DNA of 64,000 bases, from contig CM028332.1 in assembly GCA_016647705.1 (NCBI GenBank), forward strand, positions 31,439,300 through 31,503,299, in the 5' to 3' direction. Positions 21,931 through 34,088 of this stretch are shown here, in pieces; position 1 is the stretch's first letter, and each line of letters opens with the position of its first letter. The notes under the pieces are model-generated. The model searched no databases. It was not told the origin of the DNA and was given only the letters and a program-made list of their open reading frames with translations. This stretch comes from Eucommia ulmoides (Eukaryota > Streptophyta > Magnoliopsida > Garryales > Eucommiaceae). The position numbers and the translations under genes are program-made.

Positions 21931-24860
21931 AAGTCAGCTGATCAGTGAGCTAATAGATGGTGGCCACCAGGTTCGCCATTGCAATGCTCGGTACGTCAAG
22001 GTAATTTACAGGGATAATTCTTTTCAGGGTATACTCCACCATCAAGGCGATGTTTTCCAGTGCGTCGGCGTACCTGTTCTCTTCCCAAGAAATTTAGGTC
22101 CCTTAGATTTTCTCAAAAATTTTCATAAGCGCCCTCACTTTCTCTGAGAAGGTGAATATGCTCGGGTCTTTGGCCATGCAATCGTCGTTCACTTGGTTGA
22201 CCACAAGTTGGGAGTCACAGAAGACCAATAGAGCTTGTACTTTGAATTACCTTGCCAAGCAGAGACTAGCAAGCAAGGCTTCGTACTTGATAGGTGTGAT
22301 TCACCTACGTATTTTCAAACCAAATTAAGTTAGTTTTCGAGCGTTTATATAGTATTTTATTACCTTTTAATTAGTTTTTGTACTTTTTGTATAAATCAGG
22401 TGTGTGGGGCAAAAAGATAGGAAACTGGAGTGAAAACGATGAGATCGAACCAAAAGCGATTGAAGAATGGTGGAAAAACAAGTTCGGAGGCAAAATTGTG
22501 AAACAAGCCCACCGCCGTAGTGTCCAGACCACCGCCACGGTAGTGAAGATACTGAGAAAAGAATAAATGTTACTGATGGACCACCACCTAGGCAGAGAAT
22601 TCCACCTCCTAGGCGAAAATCCGGCAGAGAAAACAAAAGTAGACTACTGACAGCCCACTGCCTAGGCGGAGAATTCTACCGCCTAGGCAGAAATTCAGTA
22701 GATTGTTCTTCCTAAGCCACCATTGTCTTCATCGCCGCGGTGATCACAAACCGACCTACCTCCACCTAGGCAGAGAATCCCTTCACCTAGGCGGAGAGCC
22801 TCTGCACAACCTAGATATTTGTTTAGATATTTTTGAGATATTTTGTCTATAAATATCATCCACTCCCCTTTTCTTGAAACTCCCCGGCCATTTGGGCACC
22901 TTAGGCCATATTTAGGATAGGTTTAGGAGTTTTATAGGTGGAGCTCACATCCCAAAGTGGAGAAGACGGCAAATCGATCGTTGAGCATTCTTAGCGGTTT
23001 ATCTTCGGACGAGGCTAAGTTCTTTGGTTGTTTTTCCTTATTTCTTTATATGAGGATCACGTGAGCATGTTTAGATTGTTATTTCATTGTAAATATGGCT
23101 AAGGCCATAGCTAAACATGGATTGTAGTAGGGATTAACACTATATTTATAAATACATTGTTTGGATGATTTCGGTGTTTCATTTGTGATTGTTCTTCATA
23201 GTTTGATTGTATTTATCATATTATTTGTTTATCATGATTAGTTAGATAAATGGAGAATACGGGGTTTTGACAAACCTCGGATTCGGATTAGGGTAAACAA
23301 ATGCCACGATTCTATAACCTGGTCAGGTTTTGAATCATGGGCAATCGATGACGTTGGGGCAAGACTCACGCGACCTAAGGTCATTAAAATGTTGAGGGAG
23401 ATTTCTTCATTAACTCAAAGTTGCATTATATCTCCCATCTTACACTCAGGAGAGGTGGGGATAGAGTTTTAGAATGGAGATTGTCGATGGGGTAAATACA
23501 ACGCACGATCCAATGACCCAGTCGGGAGTTGAATTGTGTGCAATCAATGACGGTGAGCGAGGCTCACGTGACCTAGGGTCGTTAAGATATTGAGAAGGAC
23601 TTCTTCGTTGACTCGAAGTCATGTATTCCCCCGTCTTAAAATCAGGAGATGTGGTAGTGGAGTTTACGTACCGAGGTTGTCAAATAGGTCGAATACCGTA
23701 AACGTGAGTAAATCGAAATCGAACACATATTTGTAAACACGTTAATCCCTAGGCAATTCTTTACCCTAAAACATATTACCATATTAATGTAGTTAATTTA
23801 GGTTATATTAATATTAGTTTAATTAATTAATTACATTTATTTTTCTCCTAGATAAAGTTAGGTCACGACAAACGTGGTATTCGATAGTAACGACACCAAT
23901 CCTATGGATAAGATAACCCGATCTTAATGATCACACTATACTAAAACTTAGACCTCGTATACTTGCAAGTGTAAGTAGCGGCGTATTTCACGCGCTACCA
24001 GTACTCAATCTAGTTGTTTGTAGCCTTGAATCCGAGCCTGAGAATGTATTCCACAACTTTTTTATCTGGGGCTACCAAAATCATTCTCACCCCACAGTTG
24101 CTCACATTGGACGATCCATCTGTGTAGAGCTGTCATGCTCTTGGGCCAAAATCGCAGGGACTAGAGAAGGTCCCCGAGTCTCCTATAGGACGAAGTTCCC
24201 CGACGATTTACTTTTGGATCCTGGTAGTCCATGAAGGTGAATTCTGTGATAAAATCAGTGAGGACTTGGCCTTTAATGATCGTTCTCGAATAGTATTTTA
24301 TATTAGAATTGTCCCAGCTCAGATCTGTATTTCATCAGCCTTCCTAAAACGTCAAAAGAGTACAAGATTTACCTCAGGGGTTGATCAGTCGAAACCACAA
24401 TTGTGGGCATCGAGTAACACTATCGGAGCTTTCTGGAGGCGATCAGCAAGGCATAAGCCAACTTCTCGAACTTTGAGTACCTTATCTCAACATCCAGAAG
24501 AACTCTGCTAGAGTAATACATTGGGCTCTCGACATCGTTCTCTTTCTGTACCAGGGTTGTACTCACTGTAGTTGCAGAAGCGAAAACGTATAAGTACAAC
24601 TCCTTCTCTCCCCTTTCGGGATGCTGAGTAAGGAAGTCGATGAGAAGTAGTACTTCATATCACATAATACAACTTCATACTCATTCGCCCAAAAGAAGTC
24701 TTTCTTCCCGTGGAGCACCTTAAAAAAGGGAAGACATCACTCTGAATATTTGGAGATGAACCAGTTCTAGGTTGCAAGCCTGTTGGTCGGCATTTGGATT
24801 TTCTTCTTTGAGTAGGGCGGGGAAATACTGAGTAGGGCATTGATCTGGTCAGAGTTGGCA
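21931..24860 (-). pseudogene. pol: Element D RNase H, split by a solo LTR
   Basis: The N-terminal part (24860-24006) encodes broken segments such as KYYFSSTSLLSIPKGE and SRTIIKGQVLTDFITEFTFMDYQD, as in gypsy RNase H. After the solo LTR (22288-24000) it resumes near 22280 with YEALLASLRLA, VFCDSQLVVNQVN and RYADALENIA, the second half of the domain. Several stops occur in both parts. Its normal role is to degrade the RNA strand during reverse transcription. Confidence 0.8.
22288..24000 (+). mobile_element. Solo LTR of the element B family
   Basis: It begins TGATAGGTGTGATTCACC and ends CGCGCTACCA. The perfect 5-bp target-site duplication GTACT lies at 22283-22287 and 24001-24005. Neither primer binding site nor internal sequence follows, so the element was reduced to one LTR, presumably by LTR-LTR recombination. 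A TATAAATA box is at 22848-22855. The presumed U3 carries several copies of the CCGCCTAGGCGG-type palindrome. Its insertion splits the RNase H coding region of element D. Confidence 0.95.
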
Positions 24861-25655
24861 TCAATTCCGCGTGGAGAGACCATATACCAAATAAATTTTC
24901 CTACAGATACACCGAAGATGCACTTGGTGGGGGTTGAGTTTCATACAGTGAACCCTTAGTTTATCAAAGAATGTCTAGAGGTACGCTAGGTGATCAGGAG
25001 CTCGCAAGCTCTTCTCTAGCATATCGTCGATGTAAACTTCCATAGTTTCACCGATCTCCTTTTTGAACATTTTGTTAACCAACCTTTGGTAGGTGGCTCT
25101 AGCATTACGCAATCCAAAAGGCATCCCATTGTAGTAGTATGTTCCCATGTTCGTAATGAAAGATATTTTTCTCTTTTCAAGTGGGAACAATAGAATCTGG
25201 TTGTAGCCGGCGTAAGCATCCAGAAAGCTCAAGAGGCTATAGCCTACAGTGGCATCGATGATTAGATAATACCTCGGTAAAGAAAAGAAGTATTTGTGGG
25301 AGGCCTTATTGAGGTCGTTAAAGTTTACGTAGAGTCTCAACTTGCCCACGGCCTTAGTACCAAGCACGATATTAGAGAACCAATCGGGAAACTTTACCTC
25401 CTCCACAACGCCAGACTTGATTAGTTTTTTCATTTCCTCTTCGATGATTTTTTGGAGCTCCGAATGGAAATTCTTCATCTTTTTCCTGACTGGAGGATGA
25501 TGCGGGACTACATGGAGCATGTGCATGGCCATTCTTGGATCGATTCCCAGAAGTTCATAATAAGACCAGGAGAACACGTCAATATTTTCCCCTAGTAGCT
25601 TCGTAAGCTCAGCCCACTGTTCCGAGGCGAGCTTGGCTCCTATTTTGACCATCAT
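24861..25655 (-). pseudogene. pol: Element D reverse transcriptase
   Basis: The open part (25655-24975, 226 residues) begins with VFSWSYYELLGIDP and continues through the RT core. It includes VRKKMKNFHSELQKIIEEE, LRLYVNFNDLNKA (motif with RxYVDFNDLN in active relatives), FLDAYAGYNQI, MPFGLRNARATYQRLV and the catalytic box VYIDDML near 25020. An in-frame stop then follows before the thumb region, which continues with FDKLRVHCMKLNPTKC. The enzyme copies element RNA into DNA. Although the YIDD box is preserved, several conserved residues are changed and the polyprotein is broken. Confidence 0.9.
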
Positions 25656-25849
25656 TTATTTAAGGGTTGGGTGGTTGGATACCTCAACCAAGTCTTCATG
25701 TGGGCAGGGGCTTGACTCGTCATCCTTGGGGTCATCAATCGACACTAGGACCTTTTTGGCATCTAGGGTCATGAGCTCAGAAGTTACTAGCTTAGACCCT
25801 TTGAGTCCAGACCCTATATTTGATTGTTATTTCTTCTAGTCTAGTACCT

Positions 25850-26470
25850 TCCAAGCATAAGCTCATGATGATTTCTGATTACCACTGACTTCTCCCACTC
25901 CTTGATAGGTGGAGAATTTCATAACCTGGTGGTACGGAGAGTAGAAGGCCTTGAGGGATGAAACTGTTGGGCACCCCATTATAGCATTATAGTGTGACAA
26001 CCTATCCACTACCAGGAACTTGGTCTACACCGTCGATGACCTTAGATTTATTCTGAGAATGATAGAAAGATATATCCATTTGAGGAAGTTAACTACTTAT
26101 TCCCCAAAACCAATAATGAAAGACTTATTGGGCTGTAGGGCACCGATCTCCGTCTTCAGTTTGTCAAAGGCCTACTTGAAGATGATGTCGACCAAACTTC
26201 CTCCATCAACCAGGATGCACCCCATCCTGTAATGACTGACTAGGTCCATGATGACCACGGTGTCATCGTGGGGCATATGCATTCCTCAGAGGTTAGCTTC
26301 GCTGAAGGAGACGATGTTGTGCAAGGAAGCATCAACTGCACTCAACTCATACACATCCTTGTCAGCTTTCATCTTAGTTTCCTACTTGTGCCTCTTCCTG
26401 AGGGATGACGTTTCTCTCCCGGAGCTGAATCCATCGTGGATGACATTGATCTCATCGTCCATGCGCTAGT
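25850..26470 (-). pseudogene. pol: Element D protease-containing region
   Basis: Frames on the minus strand give segments typical of the Tat/Ogre protease region. MHMPHDDTVVIMDLVSHYRM (about 26280-26220) and ILVDGGSLVDIIF (about 26215-26180) correspond to the family pattern with ILVDTGSSADILF; the catalytic DTG here reads DGG. TKFLVVDRLSHYNAIMGCPT (about 26025-25970) follows, as in active relatives. Several stops are present. Confidence 0.7.
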
Positions 26471-27960
26471 GATTGTCCTCGACCTCAACCATCTGGGGCT
26501 AAGAACGGTTGTGGTTTTCTCGTCCTCTGTAGGCCCGAGTCTCTCCTAGTGGTCATCCTCGTCGAGATGTCCCCGGTCTTCTCTTCATAAATATTTTCTA
26601 AGATAGCCTCTCTGGATGAGGGATTCAATCTCCTACTAGTGCTGGAAAAATCTTTATGTCGAGTGGCTTTGAACTTGCTAGAACTCTCAGTACTTTATTA
26701 TAGACCTCCCAAACGACTTCATTCTCAAGGGCTATAGAGGAAGGAATAAATCATGCCTTGAGTTTTAAGCAAAGATGGGAGACACCGAGGCTGTAAGCAG
26801 AGTGAACCTTTGCTGGTGACACCCTAGGAGAGGAAATGGTATCTTGTCCCCAGGTAAGGCTCCCAATCTCCTTTCAACTTGTAATTTTTTCGAGCCTTGG
26901 GCTTGATTTGAAACTTTATTCTTCGGTACCTTCTACTTGTTAATTCATTCCCTATCTCTTCTAGTTTCAGCACGGAGGTCAGCATTATAAAACCTAGTCC
27001 CACGATCCAGAGATTAATCGAGAGTGGGGGCAAGATTCAAACAAAGGTCATAAGATAACCTCTGATGCCGGAGCCCATCAACAAAGGCGTTCAGTGTCAC
27101 GATTTCAGGGAGTTTATCGCATGTGTTGGCTTCTCAGTTAAAGATAAAGGACATGGGCCATTGTCTTCGGCCTGGGTCGGGAATGACTTAAATGAGCCAG
27201 AAATAACAGCTTGAGCTCTCGGAAAGTGGAGATGGATGCTGTCCTCATGCCTTGAAACTAGGACCTCACTGCCCCTGAAAGGGTAAAGGGAAAGGCTTTG
27301 CATCGTAAGGTTATAACGGCCACACGCATGTCCATATGAGACCTGAGCATGGGCATGTGGTAGATTTCATCCGATGTCCAGTCATATGGACTCATTTGGG
27401 GGTGAGCAAAGCTTCTTGACACTACTTTTTCCTGAATGTCTTCCACAAATTGAGACATCACCTCCACAATAACGCCTTGTCCTACCCGACCTCCGTGCAC
27501 CTCTTGGAGGCAGGTTTCCATGTCAATAAAGCGACGTTCCACGACTTCTACTGCTTAGGTCTCCCCCCATATATGACTACCCATAGCTTGACCGCTAGGG
27601 GACGCTGATAGGTCTCTTACTGCATGTCCACGCTGTAGAGGAGTTGGGGATCTCGACATTACTAAAGGACCTTCTCCAGTCCTATAGACTCGTGGTCGCA
27701 AGGCAAAGGGCAATCCCCAGATGCATTCCCTTTCGGAGATGCCAAACGAACATCGTAGTGTTACGGTTGCTCCTCGGGCCTCGCAGTCTAGAGAGTTGGT
27801 CCGCTCTGGACAAGGAGCAACAATAGGTACCTGAGAATATCAATCCGAGATGCTTCTGGAACTCCTGAGGTCCGCCCTGCAAAATCCACGGAGGGCAGGT
27901 AGATGGCCCTGCCTAGTCTTGGGGGGTAGTTATCCTCGTTAGTGGGAGCTGAGTGGTGTG
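26471..27960 (-). pseudogene. gag: Element D gag
   Basis: The best preserved part (27542-27258) has PYDWTSDEIYHM and CKAFPFTLSGAVRS, the retrotransposon gag core of Tat-lineage elements, where PYDGTSDPEEHL and CKAFPLTL are usual. Beyond an in-frame stop, FRELKLLFLAHL and TPEIVTLNAFVDGLRHQRLSYDL continue the domain. A basic, degenerate C-terminal part extends to about 26471. It would form the virus-like particle; the frame is broken many times. Confidence 0.75.
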
Positions 27961-28117
27961 ACTTCCGAGCTTTCGACGAATCCGTTGAGTTCTCCAGAAG
28001 AAGACAATTGCTCGCAGCAGAAGCTTCAGTTCTGTGCCTATTTCTGTGACTAGACCTTGAGATCATCCAGTCTTAGCCGAGCAAGGAGTAATGATTAGGG
28101 AAAGACTTTTTGCATAG

Positions 28118-28135
28118 TTCCCACAAACGGCGCCA
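28118..28135 (-). promoter_or_regulatory. Element D primer binding site
   Basis: On the minus strand the site reads TGGCGCCGTTTGTGGGAA, 3 bases inside the LTR edge. This resembles the tRNA-Arg-type site reported for Ogre/Tat elements; the tRNA assignment is from memory and moderate. Confidence 0.65.
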
Positions 28136-28138
28136 AAC

Positions 28139-28684
28139 TGTTGGTTTCCAAAATGGCGAATACTTCGAGTACAGTCCATCTAGGAATAGGTGGATCCTCT
28201 TGCTGAGGTGGAGTTGCTGAGTCAGAGTTGGAACTAAAAATTCTTCAAGTAAACTATAACTGACCACCTGAGGTCTGGCTAGTTGGATTCTAGATTCCTG
28301 CGCTTTAGGGAGTTATACCTGCACAAGGCTTGGTCGAGATTATAAGAGCTCAGAGAGAAAATATTCCTAAAACGCGTCAAGTATGTAAATGAGTATTGAG
28401 CGTTACCTTGGGGTTGTATTACCCCTGGTATTTATAGGCATTGAATATTATTAGATTTACCTAATCGGGCCTAAGCATGGTTAATTAGGCAAAACCATGC
28501 GTTTAACCGATAATTTAGGGCGTTCAGGAGATATTCACTAGGCTTGGGCTTGGGCTTTTGGGCTCATTTGGAAAAGCCCACAGGCCTGTAGAGACGAGTT
28601 GGTAGAGAAGCTCATATATCTGTAGAGTTCGATAGGAGAAACGATTGAAATGGTGTGCCGGTGGAAAATCGATTCTCCCTTGAC
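28139..28684 (-). repeat. Element D 5' LTR
   Basis: On the plus strand it starts TGTTGGTTTCC at 28139, next to the primer binding site. The other boundary is placed at the CA of CCCTTGACA (28684) and is approximate. Most of it (from 28222) is repeated in inverted orientation at the right end of the palindrome. Confidence 0.6.
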
Positions 28685-31600
28685 AATACTATTCGTGTTT
28701 AGATGCTCTCAAAAGAGACTACTCAAATCATGCCTCGAGAATTACTAGCTTTGAGGTTAAAATGCCAAAAAGAGGTAATTGATTTGTTAAATATAATTTA
28801 ATATTGATTTATTATTTTAATGTTAATATAGTTAGATTCGGCTTTAAGGAATTGGATATTAATTGTGATTAATTTTTTTTATTCCGCTACGCAAATATGT
28901 TGTTTTTAATATCCATTCCCTTCAGGTTGTAAGACAAAAAACAGTACAAGAATATAAGAGAGAAGTGGAAAAAAATCAGCCTAGGGGCAGTATAGTGTGG
29001 TCTCTCCAATGTATAGACTATCCAGGGTTGAAACCCTTGACTCCCTTTTTTCCTATATTGTACTTTGATCCCAGAACTTTACATACTCTAGAATTACTAC
29101 CCATTCCTTTTGAAGCACTATCTAGATTTCTATGTCTAATTTGTGTGTGACCTATTGGGTTGTTACTTATTTAATTAATTAAAATTGGAACAATTCCAAT
29201 TTTGCGCTTATAAAGAAAAATTCTACACGACATCTCCACTAATTGTGTGTCATGTCTACCTGTATATCATAAGTATATCCAACTAATAAAAAATTTATCA
29301 AGAGAACTTCCACAATTGTAATTTCTATACTATACTATCTTTATATCTTCTATTCCGAAAAGAATCAACATGGTATGGATTATGTCAAAAACAAAACTTG
29401 TTTATCTATATGGGTTAATAATATAATTCTTTTATGATAGTAATTGGAATCTCATCCTAATAGTCACATTGTCTAGGATGGAGTCTTCGTTGAATTATAT
29501 CAAATTTAATCATATAGGACACATCCCTGTTTACTAAGTGTAATAGATGTAGACATCTCATTTTCTCTCTCTTTCTTTGCAAGATAAAAGATAAAAAAAA
29601 AAAAAATTAAAAAAAAATGCAATAATGTATATATGGGGTCTAAAATAAAAATTCGAACAAACTTTGAACTGACGTTTAAAGGGATGAATTGATGCCTTAG
29701 ATTCTTTGTTTAATTTTCTCTTAATGTTTAAATATAAGGAAAGTAAGAAAATCAGCAATTTGGAAGAAATCCAGCAAAAATAAAAGTTTCGGGCCAAAAT
29801 TAAAAGTTTGTAAAAATTATAGTCGGACTAAATTGATTAAATTAAAAGTATTTTTTTCAAATGAATATCACTCTTAATATAACTAATTTCGGTTTCCACC
29901 CAAGAATTTTAAGAAATCTTGACTTTTACACATACTTTTATTTTGACACCCAAAACTCTAGTTTTCATCGATTTAGTCAAATTGGCGGCCAAAAAAATTT
30001 TATTTTTCGAAATTAAATGTTCCGATCACTTAAGAAATGTTTTAATTATATTATTTTATTGTCAATTTATAAAATAAAAAACCAAAAAGTCAGCAATTTT
30101 ATCAAAGAAAAATGCCTAAAACATCAAAATCACTTCTAGCACACCCCTCGGAAATAAGATGAAGCATTGGATGCTTCTTAGAAGTTGAGATAGCCAAGAT
30201 TGAGCATCTCTAGGATATTTTCATAAAAGGAATAAACATATCAATATCTTGTGCAATCATCTATAAAGTAACCAAGTACTTTTGTTTTACCTTTAGTTTG
30301 TATTAATTTTAAATAAAACATCCATATGAATTAATTTTAGGTTTTGTTTTTCTTTTAATTGAAAGGAAACAATTGTGAGTCAATTTTGACTCAAGACAAG
30401 TCTCACATTTATGGTATTATTTTGGCATTTAGTAATTAAATTTATATTGTCGGCCTAAAGATCTACCCGAGAAGGGAGTGAATTAAGTAGTTATTGTTGG
30501 TATCCCAAAGTGGCATACACCTCGAGTATGATTCAATAAGGAATTGGTAGGTCCTCCGCTAAGGTAGATTTGCTGAGTTGGAATTGGAGCTGGAAATTCT
30601 TCAAGTGAACTATAACTAACCACCTAGGGTCTGACTAGTTGGAGTCCAGAGTCTAGAGTCCTGTCCATCAGGGAGCTGTACCTGCACAAGGCCTGGCTGG
30701 GATTTGTCACGGTGAAACCCCTCCGACATGAGAGTAAGAGCTAAAAGAGAAAAGGTTATAGAAACCCCGCGGGCCTCCGTCAAGCCTGTGGAGACAAGTT
30801 CGTAGAGAAGCTTGGAGAGCTATGGAATTCTGGAGAACAAACTAACTGGAGCGGTGTGCCAATAGAGAAAAATGGCTAAGTCCCTGAAGTTGTCCATCAA
30901 AGGGCACGACACAAAATTCTGGGTGGCAATACCCCTGCAAGGCACACTGATCTTTCCTAGGTACAAATGAGATTCTAGGGAATGAACCTTGGTCCATGTA
31001 TGCTCCTGCGTAGCACTTTAAGAGGTGGAACATGTCCATCATCATCGTGACATAGCCATATTGTAGAGTCTAAAGTGCCACGCAGGAGCATACATGGACC
31101 AAGGTTCATTCCCTAGAATCTCATTTGTGCCTAGGAAAGATCAGTGTACCTCGCAGGGGTACTGCCACCCAGAATTTTGTGTCGTGCCCTTTAATAGACA
31201 ACTTCAGGGACTTAGCCATTTTTTTCTGTTGGCACACCGCTCCAGTTAGTTTGTTCTCTAGAACTCCACAGCTCTCCAAGCTTCTCCACAAACTTGTCTC
31301 CACAGGCTTGACGGAGGCCCGCGGGGTTTCTATAACCTTTTCTCTCTGGGCTCTTACTCTCATGTCGGAGGGGTTTCATCGTGACAAATCCCAGCCAGGC
31401 TTTGTGCAGGTATAGCTCCCTGATGGACAGGACTCCGGACTCTGGACTCCAACTAGTCAGACCCTAGGTGGTTAGTTACAGTTCACTTGAAGAATTTCCA
31501 GCTCCAATTCCAAATCAGCAAATCTACCTTAGCAGGAGGACCTACCTATTCCTTATTGAATCATACTCAAGGTGTACACCACTTTGGGATACCAACAATA

Positions 31601-32454
31601 ACTACTCAATTCACTCCCTTCTCGGGTAGATCTTTAGGCCGACAATATAAATTTAATTACTAAATGCCAAAATAATACCATAAATGTGAGACTTGTCTTG
31701 AGTCAAAATTGACTCACAATTGTTTCCATTCAATTAAAAGAAAAACAAAACGTAAAATTAATTCATATGGATGTTTTATTTAAAATTAATACAAACTAAA
31801 GGTAAAACAATAGTACTTGGTTACTTTATAGATGATTGCACAAGATATTGATATGTTTATTCCTTTTGTGAAAATATCCTAGAGATGCTCAATCTTGGCT
31901 ATATCAACTTCTAAGAAGCATCCAATGCTTCATCTTATTCCCGAGGGGTGTGCTAGAAGTGATTTTAATGTTTTAGGCATTTTTCTTTGATAAAAATGCT
32001 GACTTTTTAGTTTTTTATTTTATAAATTGACAATAAAATAATATAATTAAAACATTTCTTAAGTGATTGAAAGATTTAATTTCGAAAAATAAAAAAAATT
32101 TGGCTGCCAATTTGACTAAATCAATGAAAACTAGAGTTTTAGGTGTCAAAATAAAAGTATGTGTAAAAGTCAAGATTTCTTAAAATTCTTGGGTGGAAAC
32201 CGAAATTAGTTATATTAAGAGTGATATTCATTTGAAAAAAATACTTTTAATTTAATCAATTTAGTCCGACTATAACTTTTACAAACTTTTAATTTTGGCC
32301 TGAAACTTTTATTTTTGCTGGATTTCTTCCAAATTGCTGATTTTCTTACTTTCCTTATATTTAAACATTAAGAGAAAATTAAACAAAGAATCTAAGACAT
32401 CAATTCATCCCTTTAAACGTCAGTTCAAAGTTTGTTTGAATTTTCATTTTAGAC

Positions 32455-32497
<43 letters not shown>

Positions 32498-33891
32498 CAT
32501 TTTTTTTTAATTTTAATTTTATCTTTTATCTTGCAAAGAAAGAGAGAAAAAATGCAATGTCTACATCTATTACACTTAGTAAATAGGGATGTGTCCTACG
32601 TGATTAAATTTGATATAATTCAACGAAGACTCCATCCTAGACAATGTGACTATTAGGACGAGATTCCAATTACTATCATAAAGGATTTATATTATTAACC
32701 AATATAGATAAACGGGTTTTGTTTTTGACATAATCCATACCATGTTGATTCTTTTCGGAATAGAAGATATAAAGATAGTATAGTATAGAAATTACAATTG
32801 TGGAAGTTCTCTTGATAAAATTTTTATTAGTTGGATATACTTATGATATATAGGTAGACATGACACACAATTAGTGGAGATGTCGTGTAGAAATTTTCTT
32901 TATAGGCGCAAAATTGGAATTGTTCCAATTTTAATTAATTAATTAAGTAACAACCCAATAGGTCACACACAAATTAGACATAGAAATCTAGATAGTGCTT
33001 CAAAATGAATAGGTAGTAATTCTAGAGTATGTAAAGTTCTGGGATCAAAGTACAATATAGGAAAAAAGGGAGTCAAGGGTTTCAACCCTGGATAGTTTAT
33101 ACATTGGAAAGACCATACTATACTGCCCCTAGGCTGATTTTTTTCCACTTCTCTCTTATATTCTTGTACTGTTTTTCGTCTTACTACCTGAAGGGAATGG
33201 ATATTAAAAACAACATATTTGCGTAGCGGAATAAAAAAAATTAATCACAATTAATATCCAATTCCTTAAAGCCGAATCTAACTATATTAACATTAAAATA
33301 ATAAATCAATATTAAATTATATTTAACAAATGAATTACCTCTTTTTGGCATTTCAACCTCAAAGCTAGTAATTCTCGAGGCATGATTTGAGTAGTCTCTC
33401 TTGAGAGCATCTAAACACGAATAGTATTGTCAATGGAGAATCGATTTTCTACCGGCACACCATTTCAATCGTTTCTCCTACCGAACTCTACAGATATATG
33501 AGCTTCTCTATCAACCCGTCTCCACAGGCCTGTGGGCTTTTCCAAATGAGCCCAAAAGCCCAAGCCCAAGCCTAGTGAATATCTCCTGAACGCCCTGAAT
33601 TATCGATTAAACGCATGGTTTTGCCTAATTAACCATTCTTAGGCCCGATTAGGTAAATCTAATAATATTCAATGCCTATAAATATCAGGGGTAATACAAG
33701 CCCAAGGTAACACTTAATGCTCATTTACATACTTGACGCGTTTCATGAATATTTTCTCTCTGAGCTCTTACAATCCCGGCCAAGCCTTGTGCAGGTATAA
33801 CTCCCTAAAGCGCAGGAATCTAGAATCCAACTAGCCAGACCTCAGGTGGTCAGTTATAGTTTACTTGAAGAATTTTCAGTTCCAGCTCTGA
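28222..33891. repeat. Giant inverted repeat (palindrome), arms about 2.8 kb, 50-bp spacer
   Basis: The left arm (28222-31020) and right arm (31071-33891) are reverse complements along their whole length; the spacer is 31021-31070. By eye the arms are roughly 97% alike, with substitutions and small indels. For example, a 61-residue chance ORF in each arm (28965-29150 and 33148-32963) differs at three residues. A TA microsatellite (32456-32490) is expanded only in the right arm. The left arm starts inside the LTR of element D and the right arm ends at the corresponding base, so the right copy lacks the outer 83 bp of that LTR. Arm content from outside in: D-family LTR, AT-rich non-coding DNA, a copia-LTR edge, and a second D-family LTR. 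Confidence 0.93.
30495..31020. repeat. Second D-family LTR inside the left palindrome arm
   Basis: It starts TGTTGGTATCCC and shares with 28139-28684 an ordered series of motifs: CTGAGTTGGAATTGG, AATTCTTCAAGT, CTATAACTAACCACCTAGGG, ACCTGCACAAGG and GGTGTGCC. It is clearly diverged from that copy. Its inverted partner in the right arm runs from about 31071 to 31597. Just before it (30455-30494) is a short match to the copia LTR edge at 41488. Confidence 0.65.
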
Positions 33892-34088
33892 TTAAAAAAT
33901 GAAAAAAAAAAAACATAAAAAAAATAAATTATTTTGCCCTTTTATTCTGTTACTTTTGACCGAATTTTTTACAGAAAAATCATTTAAAAATGTGTTGATA
34001 AATAGAGGGTTTAAAATGAAATGTACAAACTTAGAATGACTGCTTAGAAACATGTCAATTGTTAGAGGGTTTAATATGTACTTTTCCC
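33892..34088. other. AT-rich junction between palindrome and element E
   Basis: A-rich low-complexity sequence followed by TAGAGGGTTTAA repeats (34005 and 34065). No gene seen. It truncates the 3' end of element E. Confidence 0.5.

Larger units (their letters stand above)
18332..28684 (-). mobile_element. Element D: Tat/Ogre-lineage Ty3/gypsy retrotransposon, degenerate
   Basis: On the minus strand the order is LTR (28684-28139), primer binding site, gag, protease, reverse transcriptase, RNase H and integrase, followed by an antisense ORF on the plus strand. That order, with integrase after RNase H, is Ty3/gypsy. The peptide motifs and the antisense ORF between integrase and the 3' LTR are typical of the Tat lineage. 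All domains carry stops and frameshifts. The 3' end lies left of element A and so out of the window. The solo LTR at 22288 splits RNase H. It is the oldest layer of the nest. Confidence 0.85.

Noticed and set aside
28965-29150. 61-residue peptide conserved in two copies (also 33148-32963)
   Set aside because: The two copies are simply the two arms of the inverted repeat; conservation reflects duplication, not coding. No homology recognised.
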